Source: Photorhabdus noenieputensis (GTDB taxonomy: Bacteria; Pseudomonadota; Gammaproteobacteria; Enterobacterales; Enterobacteriaceae). Taken from it: a stretch of 64,000 bases of DNA. The notes beneath the pieces were generated by a model, which was not told where the DNA came from, ran no database searches, and was given only the letters and a program-made list of their open reading frames with translations. Shown piece by piece: positions 49,947 to 58,062 of the stretch. Made by a program: the position numbers and the translations under genes. The stretch lies in the NCBI RefSeq assembly GCF_018448935.1, contig NZ_RCWC01000021.1, positions 22,040 through 86,039 of the forward strand, written 5' to 3'. Every line of letters starts with the position of its first letter. The stretch's first letter is position 1.

Positions 49947-50388
49947 CTGAAACAATATTATTAATTTCATTATAGTAAAACGAACTAAAATAATCCCCTT
50001 ACCTTTATTTTTCCATTTAAAATTTTATTTACTTCGATATTGTAAAAATAACATGAGGAATATTGTTCTTGTAAATGATAAAATATCTAGCCCTCACAGG
50101 CAGAAAATGTTCTACCACAAGTCCGATGATAATATTCATTGCAATCATTAAAAATTTTATCTCATCGGAAAATTTATTATTAAAATTCAATCTGATATAA
50201 AAATTGTATTTAATTTATATCACAATTTCATAACTTCATTAACAACAGAACTTTTACTCGCTATTGTTGTTTAAATCGTTGTTATTACCTTATTTATAGA
50301 TGAATATGAGAAACAAAATGATCGAATAAAAAACAGTCTTAATAAAAGATGTTTTCGAGTACAATAGCCCTTTCTACACTAACACGAA
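49947..50388. other. Intergenic region upstream of the methyltransferase
   Basis: About 440 bp, AT-rich, no gene seen. It should contain the promoter of the restriction-modification operon; I see no C-protein gene or recognisable C-box. Confidence 0.5.
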
Positions 50389-51666
50389 ATGACAAAAAGA
50401 TTTATGCTCAAAAAAACAGCTCGCTCAGGAACTTTTACCGATAACATGAAACTCCCTGTTCACCGGTGGTTTCGCTATTCCGCTGGTTTTTCGGCTGAGT
50501 GGGTGAATTCTGAGATTTTAAAATTCCAAGACGAAACGGGTAAAAAAGCGATAATTCTTGAACCTTTTGCTGGCTCAGGTACAACCAACATTGCGGCCGA
50601 TTTTTTTAATGTTAACTCTTTCGGATTTGAGGGACATCCCTTTGTAGCAAGGATCGCAAGAGCTAAACAGCTTTGGTATTTAGATACAAATGACCTAAAT
50701 GATGCAGGAGAAGAGCTTATCGCATACGCATCGTCTTTAAAGACAATGCCCGATCCTATTCACTACAACGAAAATAACCTTTTAGGGAAATGCTACTCCT
50801 TTGATTCATTTAACAAACTTGAACGATTAAAAATTGCATATGAAAAATTATCTAACGCTGAACCGATCTGGGAATTAATCAGGCTAAACATAACATCAAT
50901 ACTGAGAGCATGTAGCCATGTAGGCACAGCTCAGTGGCAATATGTATTACCTAATAAATCCAAATCTAAAGTACTAGAACCCTTCGAAGCCTTCATTGGG
51001 AAGCTTGAAATGATGAGAGCTGATATGCTTCATGCAGTTTCGTCAGGTTGGCAGAATAGCTCATATATTGAACACAAAGATGTGAGACAACCATTTAAAA
51101 CAAAAAAGTGTAACTTGCTAATTTCATCACCGCCATATCCTAATAACTATGATTATGCAGATGCAACAAGACTAGAGATGATGTTTTGGGGAGAGATAAA
51201 TGGTTGGGGCGACCTCAAAGATGTTGTCAGACCTTCACTGATGAGATCATGTTCTCAACACTCGTCTTCAGATAAAATCGACTTGGATGAAGTTCTTAGC
51301 AATCCACTTCTCTATCCAATAAAAGATGAAATATCTGATGTAACCAAAAAGTTAGACATAATAAGGCATAGTAAAGGCGGTAAAAAATCCTACCACACCA
51401 TGATTGCGGCTTATTTTTTAGACATAGCCAAAATATGGGTAAATATTCGTAAAAATATGGAAAAAAATTCAAAAGCCTGCTTTGTTATTGGTGACTCCGC
51501 GCCATATGGTATACATGTTCCTGCTGAAAAATGGCTTGGGGAACTTGCTGTTTCTGCCGGTTTTTCCTCTTACAGCTTTGAAAAGCTAAGAGATAGGAAT
51601 GTTAAATGGAAGAATAGAACACATACAGTACCTTTACATGAAGGTCGTTTATGGGTTGAAGGATAA
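50389..51666 (+). CDS. Type II DNA methyltransferase (amino-methylase)
   Basis: A 425-residue protein. AdoMet-binding motif I is EPFAGSGTT at residues 58-66 and the catalytic motif IV is SPPY at 247-250. Motif I precedes motif IV with about 180 residues between, and SPPY is the form common in N4-cytosine (and some N6-adenine) methylases. It should protect host DNA against the endonuclease encoded immediately downstream. Start uncertain: the ATG at 50389 has no good ribosome binding site; an in-frame ATG at 50404 is the alternative. The recognition sequence cannot be read from the protein. Confidence 0.85.
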   Translation: MTKRFMLKKTARSGTFTDNMKLPVHRWFRYSAGFSAEWVNSEILKFQDETGKKAIILEPFAGSGTTNIAADFFNVNSFGFEGHPFVARIARAKQLWYLDTNDLNDAGEELIAYASSLKTMPDPIHYNENNLLGKCYSFDSFNKLERLKIAYEKLSNAEPIWELIRLNITSILRACSHVGTAQWQYVLPNKSKSKVLEPFEAFIGKLEMMRADMLHAVSSGWQNSSYIEHKDVRQPFKTKKCNLLISSPPYPNNYDYADATRLEMMFWGEINGWGDLKDVVRPSLMRSCSQHSSSDKIDLDEVLSNPLLYPIKDEISDVTKKLDIIRHSKGGKKSYHTMIAAYFLDIAKIWVNIRKNMEKNSKACFVIGDSAPYGIHVPAEKWLGELAVSAGFSSYSFEKLRDRNVKWKNRTHTVPLHEGRLWVEG

Positions 51667-51670
51667 GAAT

Positions 51671-52543
51671 ATGGCTATATCTCCATCTCACAAACTTGGA
51701 CAACTCATTGGGAACATACTCGAAAATTTATTCGTTCCTTTATTACAAGATATAGCAAATAAGACAAGCTTATATCTTGATGTTGTTGGACAACCAAGAA
51801 AAGCACGAAAAGGAAAAAAAATAACTTGGGAAGATACTTATGGAAACACTCATGACTTAGATTTCGTGTTTGAATATTCTGGCTCAGCAACAACACTAGG
51901 AAGGCCCGTCGCCTTCATTGAATCAGCATGGCGTCGATACACCAAACATTCAAAGAATAAAGCTCAAGAAATTCAAGGTGCTGTTCTTCCTATTGTAAGT
52001 AAATATCAACTTGAATGCCCTTTCAAAGGCGCAATACTCGCCGGAGAATTTACAGAACCTTCCTTGAAACAACTTGAGAGTTGTGGTTTTCAGGTTTTGT
52101 ATATTCATTATAAAGATATTGTTTCAGCATTCGCTTTAGCCGGGATTGATATGGCTTTTGATGAAGATACCTCAGAAATAATCCTTGCTGAAAAAGTTGC
52201 TCTTATTGAACGACTTAAACAAGATCAACTTGAAATAGTTAAGTCTAGTATTTTTAACTCAAATAAGGCAAACATTGAAAGATTTACAAAAGCATTGGAA
52301 TGGAAAATACAAAAAACACTCAAATATGTAGTTATAACCCCTTTGTATGGGCATGACTTTAAATTTCAAACTTTAAAGGAAGCTAAAGACTTTATTGCTA
52401 CATACAACAGCACACTCATTCCTAATCACCTAATATTTAATACATTTTTAATCCATGTTAAGTATATGAATGGTGACAGTGTTGATGCTGAATTATCTAG
52501 CACTCAATCAGCTTTAGATTTTCTAGAGCGAATTCTCTCTTAA
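51671..52543 (+). CDS. Probable type II restriction endonuclease
   Basis: A 290-residue protein starting 4 nt after the methylase stop, with AAGGA just upstream of the ATG. An acidic strand (DLDFVFEY, residues 62-69) is followed by AFIESAWRRY (81-90), a spacing and pattern compatible with a modified PD-(D/E)xK nuclease core in which the usual Lys is displaced. Its position as the second gene of a methylase operon supports the call; the family assignment is inference. Convergent with the T6SS genes. Confidence 0.7.
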   Translation: MAISPSHKLGQLIGNILENLFVPLLQDIANKTSLYLDVVGQPRKARKGKKITWEDTYGNTHDLDFVFEYSGSATTLGRPVAFIESAWRRYTKHSKNKAQEIQGAVLPIVSKYQLECPFKGAILAGEFTEPSLKQLESCGFQVLYIHYKDIVSAFALAGIDMAFDEDTSEIILAEKVALIERLKQDQLEIVKSSIFNSNKANIERFTKALEWKIQKTLKYVVITPLYGHDFKFQTLKEAKDFIATYNSTLIPNHLIFNTFLIHVKYMNGDSVDAELSSTQSALDFLERILS

Positions 52544-52550
52544 ACTACCA

Positions 52551-52577
52551 AAGGCTTGCACAACAATGGCAAGCCTT
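52551..52577 (+). terminator. Terminator of the restriction-modification operon
   Basis: AAGGCTTGC pairs with GCAAGCCTT (9 bp, 9-nt loop), starting 8 nt after the endonuclease stop codon. It separates this operon from the convergent tssE; it is followed by only a weak T-tract. Confidence 0.7.
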
Positions 52578-52633
52578 CACTTTGTATTACAAATGATCAT
52601 TTACGACACGAGTAACAAAACACACACAAATAC

Positions 52634-53062
52634 CTAATCCACATACCCTTGCTGGCGTAAATGGCGGACCAACACATTCCCTTCTGGTACAAACTCGGTA
52701 CTAAAACGCACCAGCCCCACACCTTTGAGTTCAGCGTTGATGTCATAACGCAAATGCCCCGGCGCAAGTTCCGGCAATAACGTGACATCAACTCGCTTCA
52801 AACGCGGTTCATAGGTCAACAATGTATGTTCAATCGTCGAGATCAAGCGCTGTGACGACGCAGGCAACCCTCGCAGAATGGTGTTGAGATCAGGCAGGCC
52901 ATAATCGGGCAGATGGGCGAGCGAACCGGCACGGCTATTGAGGATACGTTGCATATTGTCTAATACCGACAAAATGACCTGATCTTCTTCACTCACCTGA
53001 TGCAACTCCAAACCGCAGTTAAAATTGCCGAAAAGGCTTTCATACAGAGAAGGTTTTTTCAT
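52634..53062 (-). CDS. tssE: T6SS baseplate protein TssE (gp25-like)
   Basis: A 142-residue protein, normal length for the family, with the gp25-like core (LPDYGLPDL, then YEPRLKRVDV). TssE forms part of the baseplate wedge on which the contractile sheath assembles. The start lies 4 nt after the tssJ stop, with AAGGGG as ribosome binding site inside the tssJ end. It is the last gene of the T6SS block in this direction. Confidence 0.9.
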   Translation of the reverse strand: MKKPSLYESLFGNFNCGLELHQVSEEDQVILSVLDNMQRILNSRAGSLAHLPDYGLPDLNTILRGLPASSQRLISTIEHTLLTYEPRLKRVDVTLLPELAPGHLRYDINAELKGVGLVRFSTEFVPEGNVLVRHLRQQGYVD

Positions 53063-53066
53063 TTAC

Positions 53067-53606
53067 TCACCCCTTTTCAGGCAACAAGGCCAAGCCGTGG
53101 GCATTAAGCTCAATAATACGAGGCCCATCCGCTAACAACTGATTGCGTTTTATGATCCGACGCCAAGTCCCGTTGGCTAAATCGGGGTTTCTGAACAACC
53201 CCACCACCGCGACATATTTCGCCTGTGCCGCCATCGGCATATCAAGCGATGCATGACTACCCGGTTTCACCACCACCTCCTCACTCGCCAGACAATCAGC
53301 GCTCAGTATATGGTCGCCGTCATCCAACAAATCCGCATAATCCACCTTTTTTATAGCGTTGTTATCCCGCAACTGATAAACCCGTACTAATGCCGGGACA
53401 GATAGAGCAACACTTTCTCCCGTGTCGGTATTAACCGCTGCCCGTGGAATAAAATCCAGATGCAACGTTTTCACCCGCTTATGAAAAAGGGATTGGCTGG
53501 CTGCTACTGTGCCATCAGTCACCGTCTGAGTCAGACCGCAGCCTGTCAGCAGTAATGCTATTGCCGCTATCGTCGGCACCATTTTATAAAAAGGGATAGT
53601 TAACAT
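53067..53606 (-). CDS. tssJ: T6SS outer-membrane lipoprotein TssJ
   Basis: A 179-residue lipoprotein: hydrophobic signal ending in the lipobox LLTGC near residue 20, followed by the TssJ transthyretin-like domain (KTLHLDFIPRAAVN, then PALVRVYQL). It anchors the TssJLM membrane complex to the outer membrane. I chose the ATG at 53606 with a strong GGAGG 5 nt upstream rather than the in-frame GTG at 53612, which lies within that site. It overlaps the end of tssG by 23 nt. Confidence 0.92.
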   Translation of the reverse strand: MLTIPFYKMVPTIAAIALLLTGCGLTQTVTDGTVAASQSLFHKRVKTLHLDFIPRAAVNTDTGESVALSVPALVRVYQLRDNNAIKKVDYADLLDDGDHILSADCLASEEVVVKPGSHASLDMPMAAQAKYVAVVGLFRNPDLANGTWRRIIKRNQLLADGPRIIELNAHGLALLPEKG

Positions 53607-54669
53607 AATCACCTCCTTTGTCTTGATTACTGTCTGGAGGTATTCCCTGATACCCCCCCAGACTCAGCGTAATGTTGTCAGGCACTGCCGCCTGATCTTC
53701 AACTTTTAAACCCAATACCCCGGTCAGCCCTAACTGAACAGGCTGACCACCCAGTATCGGCGGCGGTAATATTCGGGTCGGCAAAGTCAGTTGTAATCTG
53801 GCTTGATATCGCCAGCCCAAATAAACCCGCAGCAACACCAAAAAATCGGTATGTAACTGACCACCCGGCAACCAGCCCCGCGCTTCATCCGGACAATCGG
53901 TATACAGCGCCAGCAATAACTGGCTATTGATATCAATGCCCATTCTGCCCAGCACAGTACGCTGCGAGAGGGAAATTCGGTGAGTATCTGAAAAACTCGC
54001 CGGTTGCATTAAATGGATCTGCCGCGGGCAAGCAGGCGTCACCACGATCCGGGTTTGCGGTGCCAACAATGCCACCAGCGCCGACACACCTTCAGCGGTT
54101 CGAGTTGGCAGGCGCATAACGCTAAGCAGCGCCAGAAAACGGGACATCGGCGTGGCAATCTGTTGCTGACTACCCGGTATACCTAAGCCAATCAGTCCGA
54201 GCAGACATTGAGACGTTCTATCGATTCCTCCGGTAGCAAAAGTCGCCGGATAGGAGTATTTACGCCAGATACGATAAAACTGGGCGAACATCCGGTGGTT
54301 AAAAATATCCAGAAAGGCTTCGATAGCTTCATTCCCTTCCCTTTGCTGAGCGATATCGTTCAGGTAAGCGGTCGGCAACAGAGAATCCACCCCATACAAC
54401 CCCATAAAGGTTGTTCTGACCGTCGGTGGACGCTCTGGATGTTCATTGTCAGTTTCTATCGCTTTCAGTTCACTGACGGGAAATCCCAAACCTGGATGAG
54501 GCCGCAAACGTATCGCATCATCAGCCGGATTTTCCGTACTACCCAGTGGCGGCCGATCAGGGACTGCTTGCTCGACGATCTGACAGAATTGGTAGAAATC
54601 GAGTGCCGAAATGTCAGCTTCCAGCATCGCCATCAGCCGGGAATGTTCTGACAGTGTTGTTCTTCCCAT
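53584..54669 (-). CDS. tssG: T6SS baseplate protein TssG
   Basis: A 361-residue protein with the TssG (ImpH/VasB, DUF1305) pattern: DFYQFCQIVEQ near residue 25, FMGLYGVDSLLP near 90 and HRMFAQFYRIWRKY near 128. It forms the baseplate wedge with TssF, TssE and TssK. The start overlaps the 3' end of tssF by 37 nt; GGGGGAA lies 8-10 nt upstream. Confidence 0.92.
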   Translation of the reverse strand: MGRTTLSEHSRLMAMLEADISALDFYQFCQIVEQAVPDRPPLGSTENPADDAIRLRPHPGLGFPVSELKAIETDNEHPERPPTVRTTFMGLYGVDSLLPTAYLNDIAQQREGNEAIEAFLDIFNHRMFAQFYRIWRKYSYPATFATGGIDRTSQCLLGLIGLGIPGSQQQIATPMSRFLALLSVMRLPTRTAEGVSALVALLAPQTRIVVTPACPRQIHLMQPASFSDTHRISLSQRTVLGRMGIDINSQLLLALYTDCPDEARGWLPGGQLHTDFLVLLRVYLGWRYQARLQLTLPTRILPPPILGGQPVQLGLTGVLGLKVEDQAAVPDNITLSLGGYQGIPPDSNQDKGGDYVNYPFL

Positions 54670-56393
54670 AACAGTCGTTCCCCCGTAGGTTGTAAAATCA
54701 GTGTAAGTCGGTTAAACAAATGAATATCGGTGTACAAAGCAAAGAAACGGCTGAGCATTTCGCCAAACAAACAGATATCACCGGCACCTGCAAAGCCGTT
54801 GCTATCCAGTGTCACTTCAATGTGCACGCCCCTCCGCAAACATCCTTGCTCAAATCGTTCAATCAGCGAATGCTTCACCGCGACAATCGCCTCCAGCCGA
54901 CGATAATTCATCTCATTGTCGGACCAGTCATACAGGGCTAACGTCCCGCGTAGCACTTCCGGGTTATCCATCATGCTAAGAAAGTTAGAACCTAGATGAC
55001 TGAGTACTCGCCAGTGGAAACGGTCCCGATTGGGTGGATAGCAGGGTAATGTCGGCTCACACAGGTTACGTACCGTAAATTCCGCCAACGGAGGATTAAC
55101 GGCGGTATCCAGCAGCGTATCCTGCAACGCCCTGCGCGGCAGTTGACCATTAGTACCGGTCAACGTGAGTGACAAAACCTCGTCTTCGTGCAGTTTATTA
55201 TCATCAAAATCCGCTCCACCCAGAATAATCCAGGTGTCACACAGACCTGATGGCCCCCGTTTCACACGGGTATGGTAGTAGCACTCCGGTGCATCATGGC
55301 GCAGCATGCCGCCTTTATGACGGAAACTACTAAACGGCACATACCGATGACCTTCGCGTTTCGAAGAGGACACCTCATCCACGGAATAAACCTCGGTATG
55401 CCCATCCTGATAGCGGACCGGATACAGCAAATACTCAGTTTGCAATGGTGACAGTTGAAGTGGATCGGATTCCAACCGAAACAGGTTAATTACCGGAGTA
55501 CAGTGCAAACGGATATGCTCGGCAGAAAATGGCAAATCAAAAGGCCAGCTTTCGCGCAGAACCACATCCAGCTCAAACCACGGCGTTCTCTCGGGGAGAG
55601 TCAACTTTTCCAGCCCACAGAGCGTAACAAACATAAACTTTTCACGGAAAGTGAAATACTCCAGCAGGAGTTGATAACCACTAAATGAACTTTCCCCTTT
55701 CGGCCATAACCTTTCCTCTTCGCCAAACCCCATTGGTGAGAATCCGCCGTCAAATGGCTGACGATCAGGCTGCCCCGGTAAACGCAGGTAAAGCTGTTGT
55801 GTTTGCAGCGTAAACGCTCGATGTAACGCACAGGCCAGTGGGCTGTCGGCACTGAGATACAGCGGTAAACGGCTCAAATCAATTTGACGCCAGTCCACCA
55901 GTGTTCCACAGCCAAAACGCAATCGAATCACGGAGCGTCCATTCGGTTCCTCTTGCAAGGAAGCGTCAGTCAGAGCCAGAGGCAACAACTGAACCGCCTG
56001 AGTCGTGGTATAACGACACCGGGTCTTGCTTGGGCCGATTGGTTGCGAAAGGATCTCAAAGCCCTTTTTCACCTGTACCGGACTTTTCAATTGCGCCCAA
56101 TCCATCCCCAATTCAACAATGGAAAGGGACGGAATCGTGCGTAGGTAATGCGGCCACAACAAACTAACCAGCCCTTCCGTAAATTCCGGCAAGTCATCAT
56201 CCAGCTTCTCACGCAGACTCCCGATCATAAAAGCAAAGCCTTCAAACAGACGCTCCACAAAAGGATCACGCATACCGATTTTATCCAGATTAAGCGCAGC
56301 CGCCCGGTCAGGGTGAGCCTTAGCAAACTCTCTGCCCGCCTCACGTAAGTAGCGCATTTCTGCCTCATAATAGCGCAGGGTTAAATCATCCAT
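54633..56393 (-). CDS. tssF: T6SS baseplate protein TssF
   Basis: A 586-residue protein of normal TssF (ImpG/VasA, DUF879) length, beginning MDDLTLRYYEAEMRYLREAG, the usual family start. The chosen ATG at 56393 has GGAGG 9 nt upstream. A 45-codon in-frame extension to 56528 has no such site and no homology. Typical segments follow: DPFVERLFEGFAFMIG near residue 42 and EFTEGLVSLLWPHYLRT near 68. Co-transcribed with tssG, tssJ and tssE. Confidence 0.93.
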   Translation of the reverse strand: MDDLTLRYYEAEMRYLREAGREFAKAHPDRAAALNLDKIGMRDPFVERLFEGFAFMIGSLREKLDDDLPEFTEGLVSLLWPHYLRTIPSLSIVELGMDWAQLKSPVQVKKGFEILSQPIGPSKTRCRYTTTQAVQLLPLALTDASLQEEPNGRSVIRLRFGCGTLVDWRQIDLSRLPLYLSADSPLACALHRAFTLQTQQLYLRLPGQPDRQPFDGGFSPMGFGEEERLWPKGESSFSGYQLLLEYFTFREKFMFVTLCGLEKLTLPERTPWFELDVVLRESWPFDLPFSAEHIRLHCTPVINLFRLESDPLQLSPLQTEYLLYPVRYQDGHTEVYSVDEVSSSKREGHRYVPFSSFRHKGGMLRHDAPECYYHTRVKRGPSGLCDTWIILGGADFDDNKLHEDEVLSLTLTGTNGQLPRRALQDTLLDTAVNPPLAEFTVRNLCEPTLPCYPPNRDRFHWRVLSHLGSNFLSMMDNPEVLRGTLALYDWSDNEMNYRRLEAIVAVKHSLIERFEQGCLRRGVHIEVTLDSNGFAGAGDICLFGEMLSRFFALYTDIHLFNRLTLILQPTGERLLWEEQHCQNIPG

Positions 56394-56628
56394 AGGATGG
56401 TCCTCCAAAAAAGTTATTAAAAAATACCGTTTCCCGTTCAGAATAAATAATAAGAAGGGAAATGAAACATTAGAGAAAAATAGCTGTAGTCTGATATCAC
56501 CTAAAAATAATGCCAGACATAACGACATTCTCTATTTTATTGCCAGAGCAATCACGCAATAAGCAATTAATATTCAAAGGCAATACTTCATATCGAAATA
56601 CCTTGCCATTGATTTTAAGGTTATTACC

Positions 56629-56874
56629 TCAACTAAAATAGTAATATGAATGGTCACATAAATAAAGAAGCGACATGTTAGTGAAAAAGCCCACACCGGC
56701 TATCAAGATACTCATCAATAACACGCCAGGAATCAAAAAGAACACAATTTTATATTTCCCCCACCCTCCATTTTTAATTATCCGACGAATGATAAATATA
56801 TCAACAACCAATATTGCCGGACCAAAAATCAACAGATAAATAAAAAAACCCATTAGCAATAAAAGCCAGTACAC
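56629..56874 (-). CDS. Small two-helix membrane protein, unknown function
   Basis: An 81-residue protein with two hydrophobic segments (about residues 2-30 and 42-72) separated by a basic loop (RRIIKNGGWGKYK). The start is a GTG at 56874 with GGGAG 7-8 nt upstream. It lies between the Tli4-like gene and tssF on the same strand, 53 nt after the former. The family is unknown; it could belong to the effector/immunity cassette. Confidence 0.6.
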   Translation of the reverse strand: MYWLLLLMGFFIYLLIFGPAILVVDIFIIRRIIKNGGWGKYKIVFFLIPGVLLMSILIAGVGFFTNMSLLYLCDHSYYYFS

Positions 56875-56927
56875 ATTGAATCTCCCATTAGTGAATTATT
56901 TAAAACACACACTCTCTCACTTTATTA

Positions 56928-57911
56928 CTATTCGAAAGCTCCCGGTCTTTTACGAAAGGTTTTCGCTATTGCATCCCAAAACATGATCAATTCATCTTCG
57001 GTATATGGCGTTGCAGGTAACTGGTAATTCATTAATATAACACCAACACAGACGTTTTCATCATCCAACACCATATTATTTTCAATAAAATCAAATCGAT
57101 ACCTCGGATTATTATCAAAAGCTTGCAGACCTACCGCTAACAACTCATCCCCATAAATCCCATTTATCTCTCTTTCCCCCTTTCTTATTACCTTGCCATA
57201 GTTAATGAACCAATCCCTTTCAATCTCACTAATACGTTCAAGTAAAACCCCTTCCCCTTTAAAGTCATTAATGATTGCAACACTGAGTGTAAAATTATCA
57301 TCCTTGTTTCCTTGATAGACAAACATCATATTCTCTTTCTCATTATCATGACCGGCAATAAAACCGTCAGGGATACAAATTCCTGCCTCTGTCGGAATAT
57401 CGCTATCCTTTCTGCCACTGACTCTAACAATTAGCCTTTGCATTTTGTCCATAGTTTGAGACAGCATTTTATATTGGCTTTCATTCAATCCAGATTTTAT
57501 ATAACGGTCTTTTGAATAACTGTATTTATCATCGGATATCTCTGTAAACTTCATCTCTATAATAAAAGCAACCCCATTATCATATAAATGGGCTTCTAAT
57601 ACACGGGAAAAGCCGGGTTCACTGACACTACTATTTCTATCAAAAATCACGCCATATAAGTTTCCCTGGAGATGATGGGTCTTCTTTAAAAAGGGCAGAT
57701 CTTTAAAATCAGTAGGCTTGGTCGTCCTTAATTTTTGCTCTCTTATCTCTATCCGCTGTTCAAACGTGGATAAATGCATACGCTTGGTTTCTATTTTTGC
57801 ATCACCAATAAATATCTCATCATTGATGATATTTTCAAATGACAAGGGAATATCAATCAGATAATGCCCGACACAACGAGTCTGCATATTGGCTAATATT
57901 TCAGTTTTCAT
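56928..57911 (-). CDS. Tli4-like T6SS immunity protein
   Basis: A 327-residue protein with the family's opening TRCVGHYLIDIPLSF and the C-terminal half DIPTEAGICIPDGFIAG typical of Tli4-family proteins (recognised from memory). Tli4 proteins are known to neutralise periplasmic phospholipase effectors. The ribosome binding site AAGGA is visible. It follows the lipase gene by 151 nt on the same strand, so it is the best immunity candidate. Unusually, no signal peptide or lipobox is visible, whereas periplasmic immunity proteins usually have one. Confidence 0.72.
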   Translation of the reverse strand: MKTEILANMQTRCVGHYLIDIPLSFENIINDEIFIGDAKIETKRMHLSTFEQRIEIREQKLRTTKPTDFKDLPFLKKTHHLQGNLYGVIFDRNSSVSEPGFSRVLEAHLYDNGVAFIIEMKFTEISDDKYSYSKDRYIKSGLNESQYKMLSQTMDKMQRLIVRVSGRKDSDIPTEAGICIPDGFIAGHDNEKENMMFVYQGNKDDNFTLSVAIINDFKGEGVLLERISEIERDWFINYGKVIRKGEREINGIYGDELLAVGLQAFDNNPRYRFDFIENNMVLDDENVCVGVILMNYQLPATPYTEDELIMFWDAIAKTFRKRPGAFE

Positions 57912-58062
57912 TTAATTTTCCTTTTCAGGCTAAAACGGGGTAATAAGAAGCAGGGAAATACCACTGCCACAAGGCATAAATTGCTACGATAGAGAATAAA
58001 ATGAGTAAGGTATTTCTTATTCAATCTCACGCTATATCAACACCATTAACGGATTACGTTTT

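Noticed and set aside
54208..54651. 147-codon plus-strand frame opposite tssG
   Set aside because: Antisense to a well-supported T6SS gene, with no family signature.
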